NCBI GenBank assembly: GCA_903903635.1
Contig: CAIUZK010000188.1
Coordinates: forward strand, 29,909 to 93,908
DNA from: an uncultured Bacteroidota bacterium
GTDB taxonomy: Bacteria; Bacteroidota; Bacteroidia; Chitinophagales; Chitinophagaceae
Direction: 5' to 3'
DNA length: 64,000 nucleotides
Made by a program: the position numbers and the translations under genes. Within the stretch, counting starts at the first letter, position 1. Each line of letters begins with the position of its first letter. The notes under the pieces were generated by a model. It saw only the letters and a program-made list of their open reading frames with translations, searched no databases and was not told the DNA's origin. Below, piece by piece: positions 1-7,619 of the stretch.

Positions 1-1248
1 ATAACAAAGCAAAGTGCCCCATGCACAGGCATAGTAGCCCAATACCGGAATCAGGAACCAGTTGAAAATAATAGTTACCAGCGCTCCTATAACCATGATG
101 TAAGTACCGAAATGTGTTTTGTCAATCAGTTTGTACCATACGGTGAGATTGTAATAAACACCCAAGAAAATATAAGACAGCAGCAATACCGGTACTATAC
201 CTATAGCCTGCTGGTATTCTTTGCCTATGAAGTGTTTCCAGATATCCAGGTAGAGCATTACATTCAGAAACATTATAGCAAGCAGAATGATAAACCACTT
301 CATTACACGGGCGTATGTATGCCTTGCATCCTTCTCTGCTGAAATAGAAAAAAAGAAGGGCTCGGCCGCCATTCTGAACGCCTGGATCACCAGGTTGATA
401 AGCACAGCAATGCTTAAGGCAGCGCTATAAAAGCCTAACTGGCGCAATGATTCTTTACCTGAAGCCGGATTTAAATTCTTAAACATTACCCGGTTGAGCG
501 AATCATTGATAACCCCCGCAAAACCAGCTATAAGGATAGGATAGCCGTAACGGAATACTTTTTTAAAAATCACCACATCAAAAGCAGGCCGGAAATCTTT
601 CAGTTCTACAAACAACAGCATCAGGGTAACTATCGCCTGGAGGATATTAGCGAAAAGAATAAAACCTACACCGGTATTATTGCGGTACCAGAGCGCAAAA
701 AATCCATTGGGATTACTGTCTGCAACTTTGCCGCCAAAACTGAACAGGAAAACAATGGAAACTACAAATACAATAATGCCGGCCACTTTTGTAAGGGCAT
801 ATTTTCTTGGCCGGTTTTCCTTGCGGAGCCGTGCATAGGGTAAAGCAGATAAGGCATCAAGACCTATAATTATTGCACACCAACCCACATATTCCACATG
901 ATCTTCTATCTCGGCAAATATTGCCAGCGGAGCGCGGAAAAGCCAGAGCAACAGGCTAAAAATACATGTGCTCACCAATATTGCGGTAACCTGGGTATTG
1001 TATAACTTTTTCTTATCCTCGGTAGAACTAAAACGGAAGAAAGCCGTTTCCATGCCATAGGTGTACAATACATTCAGTATCGGGAAAAGTGCGTAAATAT
1101 ACCTGTACTTACCATATACAACCTGGCCGTTGTAGCCTGTAAGCATATAGGTAAAATAGGGCGTCAGCAAGTAAGTGAGCAGCCGGGCCGCTATATTGCT
1201 TACGCCGTACCAAACCGTTTGTCCTGCCAGTTTTTTTAATGAGGCCAA
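1..1248 (-). CDS. Wzx-like polysaccharide/lipopolysaccharide flippase, partial (C-terminus outside window)
   Basis: The minus strand is open from a TTG at 1248-1246 to the window edge (416 codons). The start reads MASLKKLAGQTVWYGVSN, followed by ARLLTYLLTPYFTYML and later YGMETAFFRFS. This is the usual N-terminal layout of Bacteroidota oligosaccharide flippases (MATE/Wzx-like), multi-pass inner-membrane proteins that move lipid-linked sugars across the membrane. Alternating hydrophobic segments run through the whole visible part. No ATG exists upstream in frame; an in-frame TAG lies four codons before the TTG, so TTG (or a rare ATT two codons earlier) must be the start. A TACTTTTG -7 element lies about 25 nt upstream, consistent with this start. 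The C-terminal end cannot be seen. Confidence 0.85.
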   Translation of the reverse strand, partial: MASLKKLAGQTVWYGVSNIAARLLTYLLTPYFTYMLTGYNGQVVYGKYRYIYALFPILNVLYTYGMETAFFRFSSTEDKKKLYNTQVTAILVSTCIFSLLLWLFRAPLAIFAEIEDHVEYVGWCAIIIGLDALSALPYARLRKENRPRKYALTKVAGIIVFVVSIVFLFSFGGKVADSNPNGFFALWYRNNTGVGFILFANILQAIVTLMLLFVELKDFRPAFDVVIFKKVFRYGYPILIAGFAGVINDSLNRVMFKNLNPASGKESLRQLGFYSAALSIAVLINLVIQAFRMAAEPFFFSISAEKDARHTYARVMKWFIILLAIMFLNVMLYLDIWKHFIGKEYQQAIGIVPVLLLSYIFLGVYYNLTVWYKLIDKTHFGTYIMVIGALVTIIFNWFLIPVLGYYACAWGTLLCY

Positions 1249-1273
1249 TGAATCAATGTTTTGCTATTACTGC

Positions 1274-1281
1274 CAAAAGTA
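1274..1281 (-). promoter_or_regulatory. Putative -7 element (TACTTTTG) of the flippase gene
   Basis: The minus strand reads TACTTTTG here, matching the Bacteroidota -7 consensus TAnnTTTG. Transcription would start about 20 nt before the TTG start codon at 1248. No TTTG -33 box sits at the usual distance of about 20 nt, so this is a half-supported promoter. Confidence 0.4.
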
Positions 1282-1506
1282 AATAGTTGCAGGCAGAAAA
1301 GTAAGCCAATTAAGGTTAATTAAAAGTTGATTGCCTGATTGTGCTAAAATCGCACATTTTTTTGCAGCCGGATTGAAAGCTTTTATTCCCCTGCAATCAG
1401 GCTATTCTGAATGAAATTCAGCATAACTCACACGCTTTATGTTAATATTTCCTGAAATGAAAATTCCCTTTTTGTTTTCTTATTAACTTAGATATAAATA
1501 TAAAAA

Positions 1507-2025
1507 ATGAAAGCAAAATTATCAATCCTGTCTTTTCTGGCCGTTGCCTTGTTTAATTGTTCTTTTGCAAAGGGGCCGCTCACGAAAGAAAATGCAAAAA
1601 AGCAAATTGATTTGTTTACCAGCCAGCAGCTTTACGCCAGCTTTTTTCTGAAAAAATTTATACCTAACTACAATTTGCCGGAAAATATAAATGCACTGAA
1701 GAAATCTGGTTTTATAGATCTGATCAAAACTGGCAAGGGCATGCTGGAGATTAAGGTACTTAAAAAAGGATTATCCTACCTGATTAAAGAAGAACATAAC
1801 GAACTCCATTTCAATGTAGGTTCAGTGCCCACTGAAATTATTTCAATTGCTGAGCCCGTAAACGAGAACGGGGAGCTTGTTTGTTATGTAGCGTATAAAG
1901 AAAAGATCATCCACAGTGCTTTCTTTAAAGCCTGGAACCCGCATTGCTTCAAGGAAGGAGTAACTGTGCAAAAAGTGAAGTTTGTAAAAAAGGAGGAGGA
2001 ATGGGCGTTGCAGCAGGAGGGTTGA
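1507..2025 (+). CDS. Hypothetical secreted protein (172 aa)
   Basis: The protein starts with a signal peptide (MKAKLSILSFLAVALFNCSF, cleavage near residue 21). The mature part is about 150 residues, lysine-rich, with no membrane segment and no motif I recognise. It ends in a charged tail. It stands alone with about 260 nt of AT-rich DNA upstream. The intergenic stretch to the flippase start contains no other gene. Function unknown; an exported periplasmic protein is the only supported statement. Confidence 0.7.
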   Translation: MKAKLSILSFLAVALFNCSFAKGPLTKENAKKQIDLFTSQQLYASFFLKKFIPNYNLPENINALKKSGFIDLIKTGKGMLEIKVLKKGLSYLIKEEHNELHFNVGSVPTEIISIAEPVNENGELVCYVAYKEKIIHSAFFKAWNPHCFKEGVTVQKVKFVKKEEEWALQQEG

Positions 2026-2070
2026 TTGTGAAAGTTGTATGGTATATGAGTCTGAATGTTCGTAATATTA

Positions 2071-2247
2071 TTAGATGGCATTTACTTTCTTTGGTGTGAA
2101 CATGTAAATATTCAATTTGACGATTAAGGGTATAGCCAATAAAGCAAGCATTTTATAGTCTTTCTCGGCATAGCGCGAGAATACGGTAAGCGCACAAAGC
2201 GACAACACAATAGAGATTGTACAATAAATCATTCTACGATAAGTCAT
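2071..2247 (-). CDS. Small two-helix membrane protein (58 aa)
   Basis: A complete ATG-to-TAA minus-strand frame encodes a 58-residue protein beginning MTYRRMIYCTISIVLSLCAL. Two hydrophobic stretches (about residues 8-24 and 33-48) are separated by a charged turn (SRYAEKDYK), and the protein ends in a basic tail (FTPKKVNAI). That arrangement is what a small inner-membrane hairpin protein would show. No recognisable family. It lies convergent to the 1507 gene with a 45-nt gap. The spacing, composition and codon use look coding, but there is no strong ribosome binding site. Confidence 0.5.
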   Translation of the reverse strand: MTYRRMIYCTISIVLSLCALTVFSRYAEKDYKMLALLAIPLIVKLNIYMFTPKKVNAI

Positions 2248-2280
2248 GCTTTGTATTTTAGGAAAGTAAAGGTACTGAAA

Positions 2281-2417
2281 AAGGCTGCAATCACAGCCTG
2301 TTATAACTTCCTGTTCATTCTTACTATTCGCTTGTTTTCAGCTGCTCTTTCATCAGCAGATACTTTGTAATCGTAATCAAAATCCGGTAGTGTCTCAGTT
2401 TGAATGTCAATGGAAGG
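2281..2417 (-). pseudogene. Orphan C-terminal protein tail plus hairpin, copy 1 of a duplicated remnant
   Basis: Directly after a stop at 2420-2418 the minus strand stays open to a TAA at 2303-2301 and reads as a protein tail containing DFDYDYKVSADERAAENKR, with no start codon. The DNA just beyond holds a hairpin GGCTG...CAGCC. A second tail with the same YKVSADE peptide and a matching hairpin lies at 2841-2950. Probably the decayed end of a gene, or a tail used by a lost coding sequence. Confidence 0.4.
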
Positions 2418-2424
2418 TTATAGA

Positions 2425-2796
2425 TTAGAAATTATAGGCGAGCCCTATTTCATTTTTCTTAGGCATTGTTATACTGATTTTGCTTTTTTTATTGTGCGAA
2501 ACTCCGACAACAATTAGAACAACACCTCCTACAATTAATCCACCACCCACTCCAGCTACAATTAATCCATCATTATTTTGTGGAGCAGGGGTGTTAGTAG
2601 GGGTGCCCCTGCCTCCAGTGTCTCCCTCAACTCCATATAGAAATAATCCCACAAGAGTGGCTCCCGAGCCTACGATACAGGCAGATACTCCTGCTATTTT
2701 AAATCCATTTGGAGGTTTGTGGGTTCTGAGTTTTTGAGCGCTCGTATTTGATATAAGAATTAAAATAGACACTAAAGTTAAAGTTATATTTTTCAT
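2425..2796 (-). CDS. Hypothetical exported membrane protein (123 aa)
   Basis: A signal peptide (MKNITLTLVSILILISNTSA) is followed by two hydrophobic segments at about residues 33-55 and 78-100, separated by a Gly/Thr/Pro/Asn linker (GGRGTPTNTPAPQNN). Both segments are glycine-rich (VGGGLIVGGVVLIVVGV). The tail after the second segment is basic and short. This helix-linker-helix plan recurs in small Bacteroidota envelope proteins of unknown role. The gene lies between two copies of a repeated tail/hairpin unit. No function can be assigned. Confidence 0.65.
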   Translation of the reverse strand: MKNITLTLVSILILISNTSAQKLRTHKPPNGFKIAGVSACIVGSGATLVGLFLYGVEGDTGGRGTPTNTPAPQNNDGLIVAGVGGGLIVGGVVLIVVGVSHNKKSKISITMPKKNEIGLAYNF

Positions 2797-2840
2797 GTCG
2801 GCATATTTCTTATTAACCTACAAATTATATGCCAAATAAT

Positions 2841-2950
2841 AAAGGCTGCAATCGCAGCCCCTTGTTCTTTATCATTCATTCTTTCATTTCACTTTTTTTC
2901 TACTTAAATTCATCAGCAGATACTTTGTAACAATACCAAAATCCCCATTT
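2841..2950 (-). repeat. Copy 2 of the duplicated tail/hairpin unit
   Basis: The 22 bases at 2909-2930 are identical to 2349-2370, and 2842-2853 is identical to 2281-2292. The spacing between the two blocks is 67 versus 68 nt. The minus strand reads KWGFWYCYKVSADEFK then TAG (2902-2900), between two stops. The near-equal spacing shows an old duplication of a unit of about 90 bp flanking the 2425-2796 gene. Confidence 0.6.
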
Positions 2951-3006
2951 TTATAAAAATTTTAGAATATTGCTTACATTTAAACGTTAAAAACACAATC
3001 CGGAAT

Positions 3007-3549
3007 ATGAAAAAAGTTATTGCATTTGCCTTATGCCTTTTTGCTGCTGGCAATATTTATGCGCAAAACAATGCTGCGCCTCAGAAGAATAATACACCTG
3101 CCAAGCCTGCTGCAGCGCCAAAACCCGCAGATCAAAAACCTGCTGCTGCAAAACCCGCGGTTACCACCGCTGCTGCGCCCCAAAAAGGCATCCGCAAGGG
3201 AATTGCAAAAAAGAGCGGACCTGGTGTAGCCGGTTATATTCTTGATGCCAAAAAACATCCCCAGGATGCTGTTCAGGCTTTTATCTACGGAGCAGACTCA
3301 AGTATTATAGCTTCCGGGTATACCGATGCTACCGGCCATTACGAAACCAATGCGGTAAAGCCGGGCAAGTACAATGTAAAGGTTGTGTACCCCGAAGCTA
3401 AAGCGCTTACGGTTACCGGTGTGGTTATTAAAACAGGCCTCTCTCCATTGAATATTTCAATGAATCCACCGGCATCTGATACCACAATGGCCTATACCGA
3501 CTTTGTGCCTGTACCTGAAAAGAAAAAAGGCGGAGCAAAAAAGAAATAA
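3007..3549 (+). CDS. Secreted protein with carboxypeptidase-regulatory-like domain (180 aa)
   Basis: The signal peptide is MKKVIAFALCLFAAGNIYAQ. It is followed by a Pro/Ala/Lys-rich spacer (about residues 21-60) and a beta-sandwich domain (about residues 72-155) with the pattern GPGVAGYILDAKKHPQDAV ... SGYTDATGHYETNAVKPG, typical of CarboxypepD_reg-like (CnaB/transthyretin-like) domains. The C-terminus is a lysine-rich tail (EKKKGGAKKK). The Ala/Pro/Lys spacer and basic tail suggest an extended periplasmic or surface protein that could contact anionic polymers; that role is inference. A clear terminator follows at 3576-3608. Confidence 0.75.
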   Translation: MKKVIAFALCLFAAGNIYAQNNAAPQKNNTPAKPAAAPKPADQKPAAAKPAVTTAAAPQKGIRKGIAKKSGPGVAGYILDAKKHPQDAVQAFIYGADSSIIASGYTDATGHYETNAVKPGKYNVKVVYPEAKALTVTGVVIKTGLSPLNISMNPPASDTTMAYTDFVPVPEKKKGGAKKK

Positions 3550-3575
3550 TATCCAACGATATACAAATGATTTAT

Positions 3576-3608
3576 AGCTGAACAGGTTAGTCCTTGTTCA
3601 GCTTTTTT
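3576..3608 (+). terminator. Rho-independent terminator after the 3007 gene
   Basis: AGCTGAACA (3576-3584) pairs with TGTTCAGCT (3595-3603), followed by a T tract. It lies 27 nt after the stop codon at 3549. Confidence 0.8.
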
Positions 3609-3641
3609 CACTTTAGCAGTTTAGTTTTTTATCTGTTTGAA

Positions 3642-3959
3642 ATGAGGGCAGCGCCTATTACCGGGAAAAAGAATTGGGCAGGCGTTTACTTCCGCTCATT
3701 TATTGTGCTATGCCTGCTTGCTGTCATTTGCCGGGGAGTATTTGAGGCAAGGCAATTATTCAGGGCATTTAAGGAAGATATGGAAATAACCATTGATTTT
3801 CACGACGAGGCCCCGGAGGATAGCATCCGGCAAATTAGTTATCACCATCATCCGCACCATCAGGAAACTGAAATATGCACAATAAAAGGATGCTTTGTTA
3901 AAAATATGAAGCATCACGATTTTAAAATCGTTAATTGCCAATGTTTTTTATATTTTTGA
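3642..3959 (+). pseudogene. Truncated, degenerate ftsX copy directly upstream of ftsX
   Basis: From the ATG at 3642 the frame reads MRAAPITGKKNWAGVYFRSF, a hydrophobic helix, then LFRAFKEDMEITIDFHDEAP. The intact ftsX has GKKSKPTYFN, a helix at the same place and LSRAFKEDLEINVDFHDNIA. The match covers about the first 60 residues, then the frame runs into unrelated sequence (SYHHHPHHQE...). A neighbouring frame keeps weak similarity (IRKLKYAQ-stop-KDAL against VRKSKIISKEEAI), so the copy probably lost its frame near 3830. TM helices 2-4 are absent. The in-frame TTG at 3594 lies inside the preceding terminator and is not a credible start. A tandem duplication followed by decay is the simplest reading; a retained short membrane peptide is possible. 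Confidence 0.7.
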
Positions 3960-3986
3960 ACAGGCAAAAAAATAGCAATACACTTA

Positions 3987-4844
3987 ATGTCGATCGGTAA
4001 GAAATCCAAACCTACATATTTCAACGCTATTATGGGCGTGGCGCTGGTATTATTCCTTCTGGGTGTACTTGGCTGGCTGCTTATTAATGGCAGGGCGCTG
4101 TCACGGGCCTTTAAAGAAGACCTGGAAATTAATGTTGACTTCCATGATAATATAGCCGACGAAAATGTGAAGAAGATGCAGTCCATTCTTGATCATCAGC
4201 CCTTTGTGCGTAAATCCAAGATCATTTCGAAGGAGGAAGCCATACAGATGGAAAACGAAGTGGAAGGCGAAAACATGGTCGAATTCCTGGGCTACAATCC
4301 CCTGTTTACCTCCATTGCACTCAAGCTGAATGAAGAGTATGTAAACAAAGACAGCCTTGAGAAAATCAAGTACTTCATTATGCAAAGCAATGTGGTACGC
4401 GATGTTACCTGGCCCAATGTAGTGGTGGACCACATGAACAGCAACCTGCGTAAGATCGGCATCATACTAGGCAGTATATCGGTATTGTTGCTCATCGTGG
4501 TTATCTTCCTGATAGATAATACTGTGCGCCTTGCTATGTTCAGTAACCGCTTCCTGATCAAGACCATGCAGATGGTGGGTGCCACCCGTTCGTTCATTAC
4601 CCGGCCATTCGATACCAGGGCATTTATCAACGGGTTGATCAGCGGTGTAGTTGCAGCCATCGGTTTATGGATAGTCATGTCATTTGCCACTGCTCAGTTA
4701 CCCGTCCTCAGCTTGCTCAACGACCCCGTGCTGCTTACCGTCTTAATATTCAGTATGATTGTGCTGGGTATTATCATTTCCATGATCAGCACACATCGTT
4801 CGGTAGTAAAATACCTCAAGATGCATGTCGATGATTTGTATTGA
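3987..4844 (+). CDS. ftsX: Cell division protein FtsX (ABC-transporter-like permease)
   Basis: The 285-residue protein has the FtsX plan: cytoplasmic N-terminus, TM1 (about 13-34), a periplasmic domain (about 36-155), then TM2 (157-177), TM3 (213-233) and TM4 (248-268). The signature IKTMQMVGATRSFITRPF follows TM2. FtsX pairs with the ATPase FtsE in the inner membrane and transmits ATP hydrolysis to periplasmic peptidoglycan hydrolases at the septum. FtsE is not in this window. A TATTTTTG motif at 3951-3958 could be its own -7 element. A truncated duplicate lies immediately upstream and a DUF3098 gene follows, a common Bacteroidota pairing. Confidence 0.92.
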   Translation: MSIGKKSKPTYFNAIMGVALVLFLLGVLGWLLINGRALSRAFKEDLEINVDFHDNIADENVKKMQSILDHQPFVRKSKIISKEEAIQMENEVEGENMVEFLGYNPLFTSIALKLNEEYVNKDSLEKIKYFIMQSNVVRDVTWPNVVVDHMNSNLRKIGIILGSISVLLLIVVIFLIDNTVRLAMFSNRFLIKTMQMVGATRSFITRPFDTRAFINGLISGVVAAIGLWIVMSFATAQLPVLSLLNDPVLLTVLIFSMIVLGIIISMISTHRSVVKYLKMHVDDLY

Positions 4845-4978
4845 TTATAATGGAATGACTTTAATTGCTCACAATCACCCGCTCCATATTCATTTTTATT
4901 ATCTGTATTTAACCTTATTTAACTTCAAATCCGGCTGCGGCAGTTACTGTTTTAAAAAAAATCACTAATATTGTACCC

Positions 4979-5314
4979 ATGTCAACAGAAGTAAAACCAC
5001 AGCAACCGGCAGCTACTGCTTCTCGTCCTGCAGCAACTGCACAAAAGGGGCCTTCCAGAACGCCTCAGACTAAAAAAGAATTCACTTTGTTATTCGACAA
5101 AGAAAACTATATATGGATGATTGGTGGCATAGCCCTGATATTCATCGGCTTTATGCTGATGTCGGGCGGCAAAAGTGCCAACCCACACGAATTTAATTAT
5201 GCCGAGATCTATAGTTTCCGCCGCATTACCCTGGCGCCAATAGTGGTGCTGCTGGGCTTTGCAGTAGAAGTATATGCGATTATGAAGAAACCAAAAGATA
5301 CTGAAGCCGCATAA
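4979..5314 (+). CDS. DUF3098 family membrane protein (111 aa)
   Basis: An Ala/Pro/Gln/Thr-rich N-terminus (about 1-35) is followed by two TM helices (about 44-62 and 82-103) joined by a loop containing ANPHEFNYAEIYSFRRITLA, the hallmark of DUF3098. In Bacteroidota this small inner-membrane protein usually sits directly after ftsX and before uppP and truB. Here it ends with a terminator and uppP/truB are absent. Function unknown; linkage suggests a cell-division or envelope role. Confidence 0.88.
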   Translation: MSTEVKPQQPAATASRPAATAQKGPSRTPQTKKEFTLLFDKENYIWMIGGIALIFIGFMLMSGGKSANPHEFNYAEIYSFRRITLAPIVVLLGFAVEVYAIMKKPKDTEAA

Positions 5315-5334
5315 GGCATTCAACAGATATACTT

Positions 5335-5367
5335 AAAAGGGTAAGCCAAAGCTTGCCCTTTTTTTAT
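5335..5367 (+). terminator. Terminator after the DUF3098 gene
   Basis: AAGGGTAAGC pairs with GCTTGCCCTT (one G-T pair) around a CAAA loop, followed by seven T residues. It closes the ftsX-DUF3098 unit. Confidence 0.8.
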
Positions 5368-5426
5368 TTCAGATAATGATCATTATTGAATGAAACTACC
5401 TGATCCTGCAATTCATATCCAGCCAA

Positions 5427-6509
5427 TTATTTCATCCCTATCCTTCTCCTGAAATCCGGCTTCATGATTTTGCTGAGTTGCCCATAAGACAGAAATACTC
5501 TGATCACATTGTTTTCATCCTTGTCATGGTTTACGTTGTATATCACTCCCGGATTGTAGCAAAATACAATGCCCTTATGCCCTATCATAATGTTATCGGT
5601 AACAGGCATCTGATCGTTTATAAACCATGTGCTCAGTTTTTTACCAGCCTCCAGGTTGTATTTTTTTCTTACCGCCGTTTCCAGCATGGCTGATAACTTT
5701 TTCCGGTCGCTGATTACTATGTCATTCAGTGTTACCTGTTTCCTGTTGTTTACATCAAGATTCAGGTAATAATTTTTCTCCAATTTTTTTATCCTCAGAT
5801 TCTTCTCCAGTACCAGAAAGCCATTGTCATTATACACAGGCATAAAATAAAACATGCCTGAATTATTCTTAGCATAATACCTTAGATAGTCAGGCCATGT
5901 CTTTATGGTTTCATCACTGGAGCTCACAAATTTCAATTGTTCGCCTTCTATAAAGTCAGCATTTTTTTTACTAACGGTAGCTGCCGGTTTTACTCCCACA
6001 AAGGATGCGCCGGAAGTAGAATCCTTAATGAACCGGATGTCCATTGGCACCGACCTGCTGTAATCTTCATCAAGTTCAATATCGGAATTTATTTTTTTAT
6101 CATCACTTTGCCATTTACCTATTAGTTTATTGCCAAGGATTTTGAATTCCCACGTGGGCATAACCGGTTCCATCTGATCCTTATAGTCTTCCCATATATT
6201 AGTCTGTTCCTGTTGTTCTCCTGCTGTAAGGGTAACTCCATGCTCATAACTTTTAGGCTCATAAATGTAAAATAATGTAGTGCGCTCATTATCATCATAA
6301 TAATAGGTACTTCCACCATAGTTAGACCCACCGCAATAGCCATACCGCAGGTCAAGTGATACCGCCTTCCCTCCGAGTGTACCCTTATAATGCTTATAAA
6401 TATCCTGTCCCGGCCCATGCGGATCAGGGCACATTTTTTTCTGTGCACTTGCAGATACGCTACCCATAAGTAAACATGCAATGCCCAAACAGCAGATTAT
6501 CTTGTTCAT
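5427..6509 (-). CDS. Secreted RsiV-like protein (DUF3298-type C-terminal domain)
   Basis: The ATG at 6509 is preferred because it begins the signal peptide MNKIICCLGIACLLMGSVSA; an in-frame ATG nine codons earlier (6536) is possible. The mature N-terminal half is a beta-rich region containing GTLGGKAVSLDLRYGY. The C-terminal third (YYLNLDVNNRKQVTLNDIVI ... VFCYNPGVIYNV) matches the DUF3298/RsiV C-terminal fold, including the conserved aromatic/Asn pattern before the last strands. In Firmicutes the domain binds lysozyme; in Bacteroidota it occurs in periplasmic proteins of unknown role. It is transcribed alone. Confidence 0.7.
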   Translation of the reverse strand: MNKIICCLGIACLLMGSVSASAQKKMCPDPHGPGQDIYKHYKGTLGGKAVSLDLRYGYCGGSNYGGSTYYYDDNERTTLFYIYEPKSYEHGVTLTAGEQQEQTNIWEDYKDQMEPVMPTWEFKILGNKLIGKWQSDDKKINSDIELDEDYSRSVPMDIRFIKDSTSGASFVGVKPAATVSKKNADFIEGEQLKFVSSSDETIKTWPDYLRYYAKNNSGMFYFMPVYNDNGFLVLEKNLRIKKLEKNYYLNLDVNNRKQVTLNDIVISDRKKLSAMLETAVRKKYNLEAGKKLSTWFINDQMPVTDNIMIGHKGIVFCYNPGVIYNVNHDKDENNVIRVFLSYGQLSKIMKPDFRRRIGMK

Positions 6510-6611
6510 AACTTTTACAGATATTGTTCGTTTCAATTCGGTTGTGTGAATGCTTATTTATTCACTTTCAAATGTTGTTGATGCTCCACTGTTGTTATGC
6601 TTCCATACAAT

Positions 6612-7004
6612 TTAATACATAATGTATTGCGGCACATTAGGATGTTCCGGATTGGGAATTACCCGCTGCTTTGAGGGCTGAACAACAAGGTCCATTTCTT
6701 CCATTGGGACTGCACCTAAAAGTGGTTCGTTACCCAATACAAAGGCTCCGGTAAAACAAAACCTGTTACCAAAATCAATTCGGATTGGCCCCACAAAGGG
6801 AACCTGCCTGATGCTGCCATCAGTCCCGAAAGCGTTCGGGATCACAGATCTTTTTTCTAATTCCTCAAGCTCCAATTGAATCACAATTGTTTCGGTAATA
6901 CTCATCATTAAGGCTCCGGTATCTGCCAGGCAACGAACTGTCAAAGGGTCCAATAGCGGCTTCCTCGGATTACTGATCTGAACGGTGGTGTATGTGAGTC
7001 CCAT
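6612..7004 (-). CDS. Retropepsin-like (clan AA) aspartic protease homologue, 130 aa
   Basis: The chain has the short single-lobe retropepsin layout: an N-terminal strand (MGLTYTTVQISNPRKPLLDP), the catalytic motif CLADTGALM at about residues 25-33 (hydrophobic-hydrophobic-D-T-G-A), a flap-like middle and the second hydrophobic motif LLGAVPMEEMDLVV at about 95-108. Single-lobe enzymes of this clan act as homodimers with one Asp from each subunit. No signal peptide or membrane segment, so it should be cytoplasmic. Bacterial members of this family are common, but their substrates are unknown to me. It stands alone between the RsiV-like gene and the padR operon. Confidence 0.8.
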   Translation of the reverse strand: MGLTYTTVQISNPRKPLLDPLTVRCLADTGALMMSITETIVIQLELEELEKRSVIPNAFGTDGSIRQVPFVGPIRIDFGNRFCFTGAFVLGNEPLLGAVPMEEMDLVVQPSKQRVIPNPEHPNVPQYIMY

Positions 7005-7275
7005 TGCTTCCTGTTTTTTTTAATTCCTGAAAAATTTCGGGCTTCTATTTGCTCAAAACGGTTGTATAACAGATATCAAAGTTACGAATTACCACATGTA
7101 AATAATATAAATCAGGCATTCTTCATTTATGTATAACAAATAAGTCTTGCTACTAAGATTTTGATCCCTCCTGCAGCTATTCAAATGCAATAAAATTATT
7201 TTTATTTTCTTTAACAAGGTACTATGCATTGCATAATACCTTTTTTTACCTACCTTTATACCGTAATCGTGAAAT

Positions 7276-7608
7276 ATGGCTATAGATAATACAGAATCAC
7301 AAATGCGCAAAGGCTTACTGGAGCTTTGTATACTGGGTATTATTCAGCGTCAGAAGGAGGCTTATCCCAGTGATATACTGGAGCAGCTTAAGGCCGCCAA
7401 ACTGGTGGTGCTGGAAGGTACACTCTATCCCCTGCTCACCCGCCTCAAGAACGCCGGCTTCCTCAGCTACCGTTGGGAAGAGTCGCTTACGGGACCGCCA
7501 CGCAAGTATTTTGCGCTCACCCAGGAGGGCGTAAAATTCTACGAGCAGCTCCGCACCACCTGGGACGAACTCAGCAAAGCAGTAAATGACCTTACAGTTC
7601 CATTATAA
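7276..7608 (+). CDS. PadR-family transcriptional regulator
   Basis: A 110-residue winged-helix protein. LELCILGIIQRQKEAYPSDI and LYPLLTRLKNAGFLSYRWEE carry the PadR helix-turn-helix and wing pattern (about residues 13-75). It is the short PadR-s2 type, without a long C-terminal dimerisation helix bundle. It lies 11 nt upstream of a PspC-domain gene, a pairing common in Bacteroidota, so it probably regulates its own operon. A TACCTTTATA sequence just upstream resembles a -7 element but does not match fully. Confidence 0.9.
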   Translation: MAIDNTESQMRKGLLELCILGIIQRQKEAYPSDILEQLKAAKLVVLEGTLYPLLTRLKNAGFLSYRWEESLTGPPRKYFALTQEGVKFYEQLRTTWDELSKAVNDLTVPL

Positions 7609-7619
7609 AAACAAACTAT

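Noticed and set aside
3031..3258. Overlapping ORFs on both strands of the Pro/Ala/Lys-rich region of the 3007 gene
   Set aside because: They are by-products of the biased codon content of the real gene. Neither has a start context or protein-like pattern.
7089..7310. 73-codon minus-strand ORF over the padR promoter and start
   Set aside because: It overlaps a clear gene start and has low complexity; nothing in it resembles a protein family.
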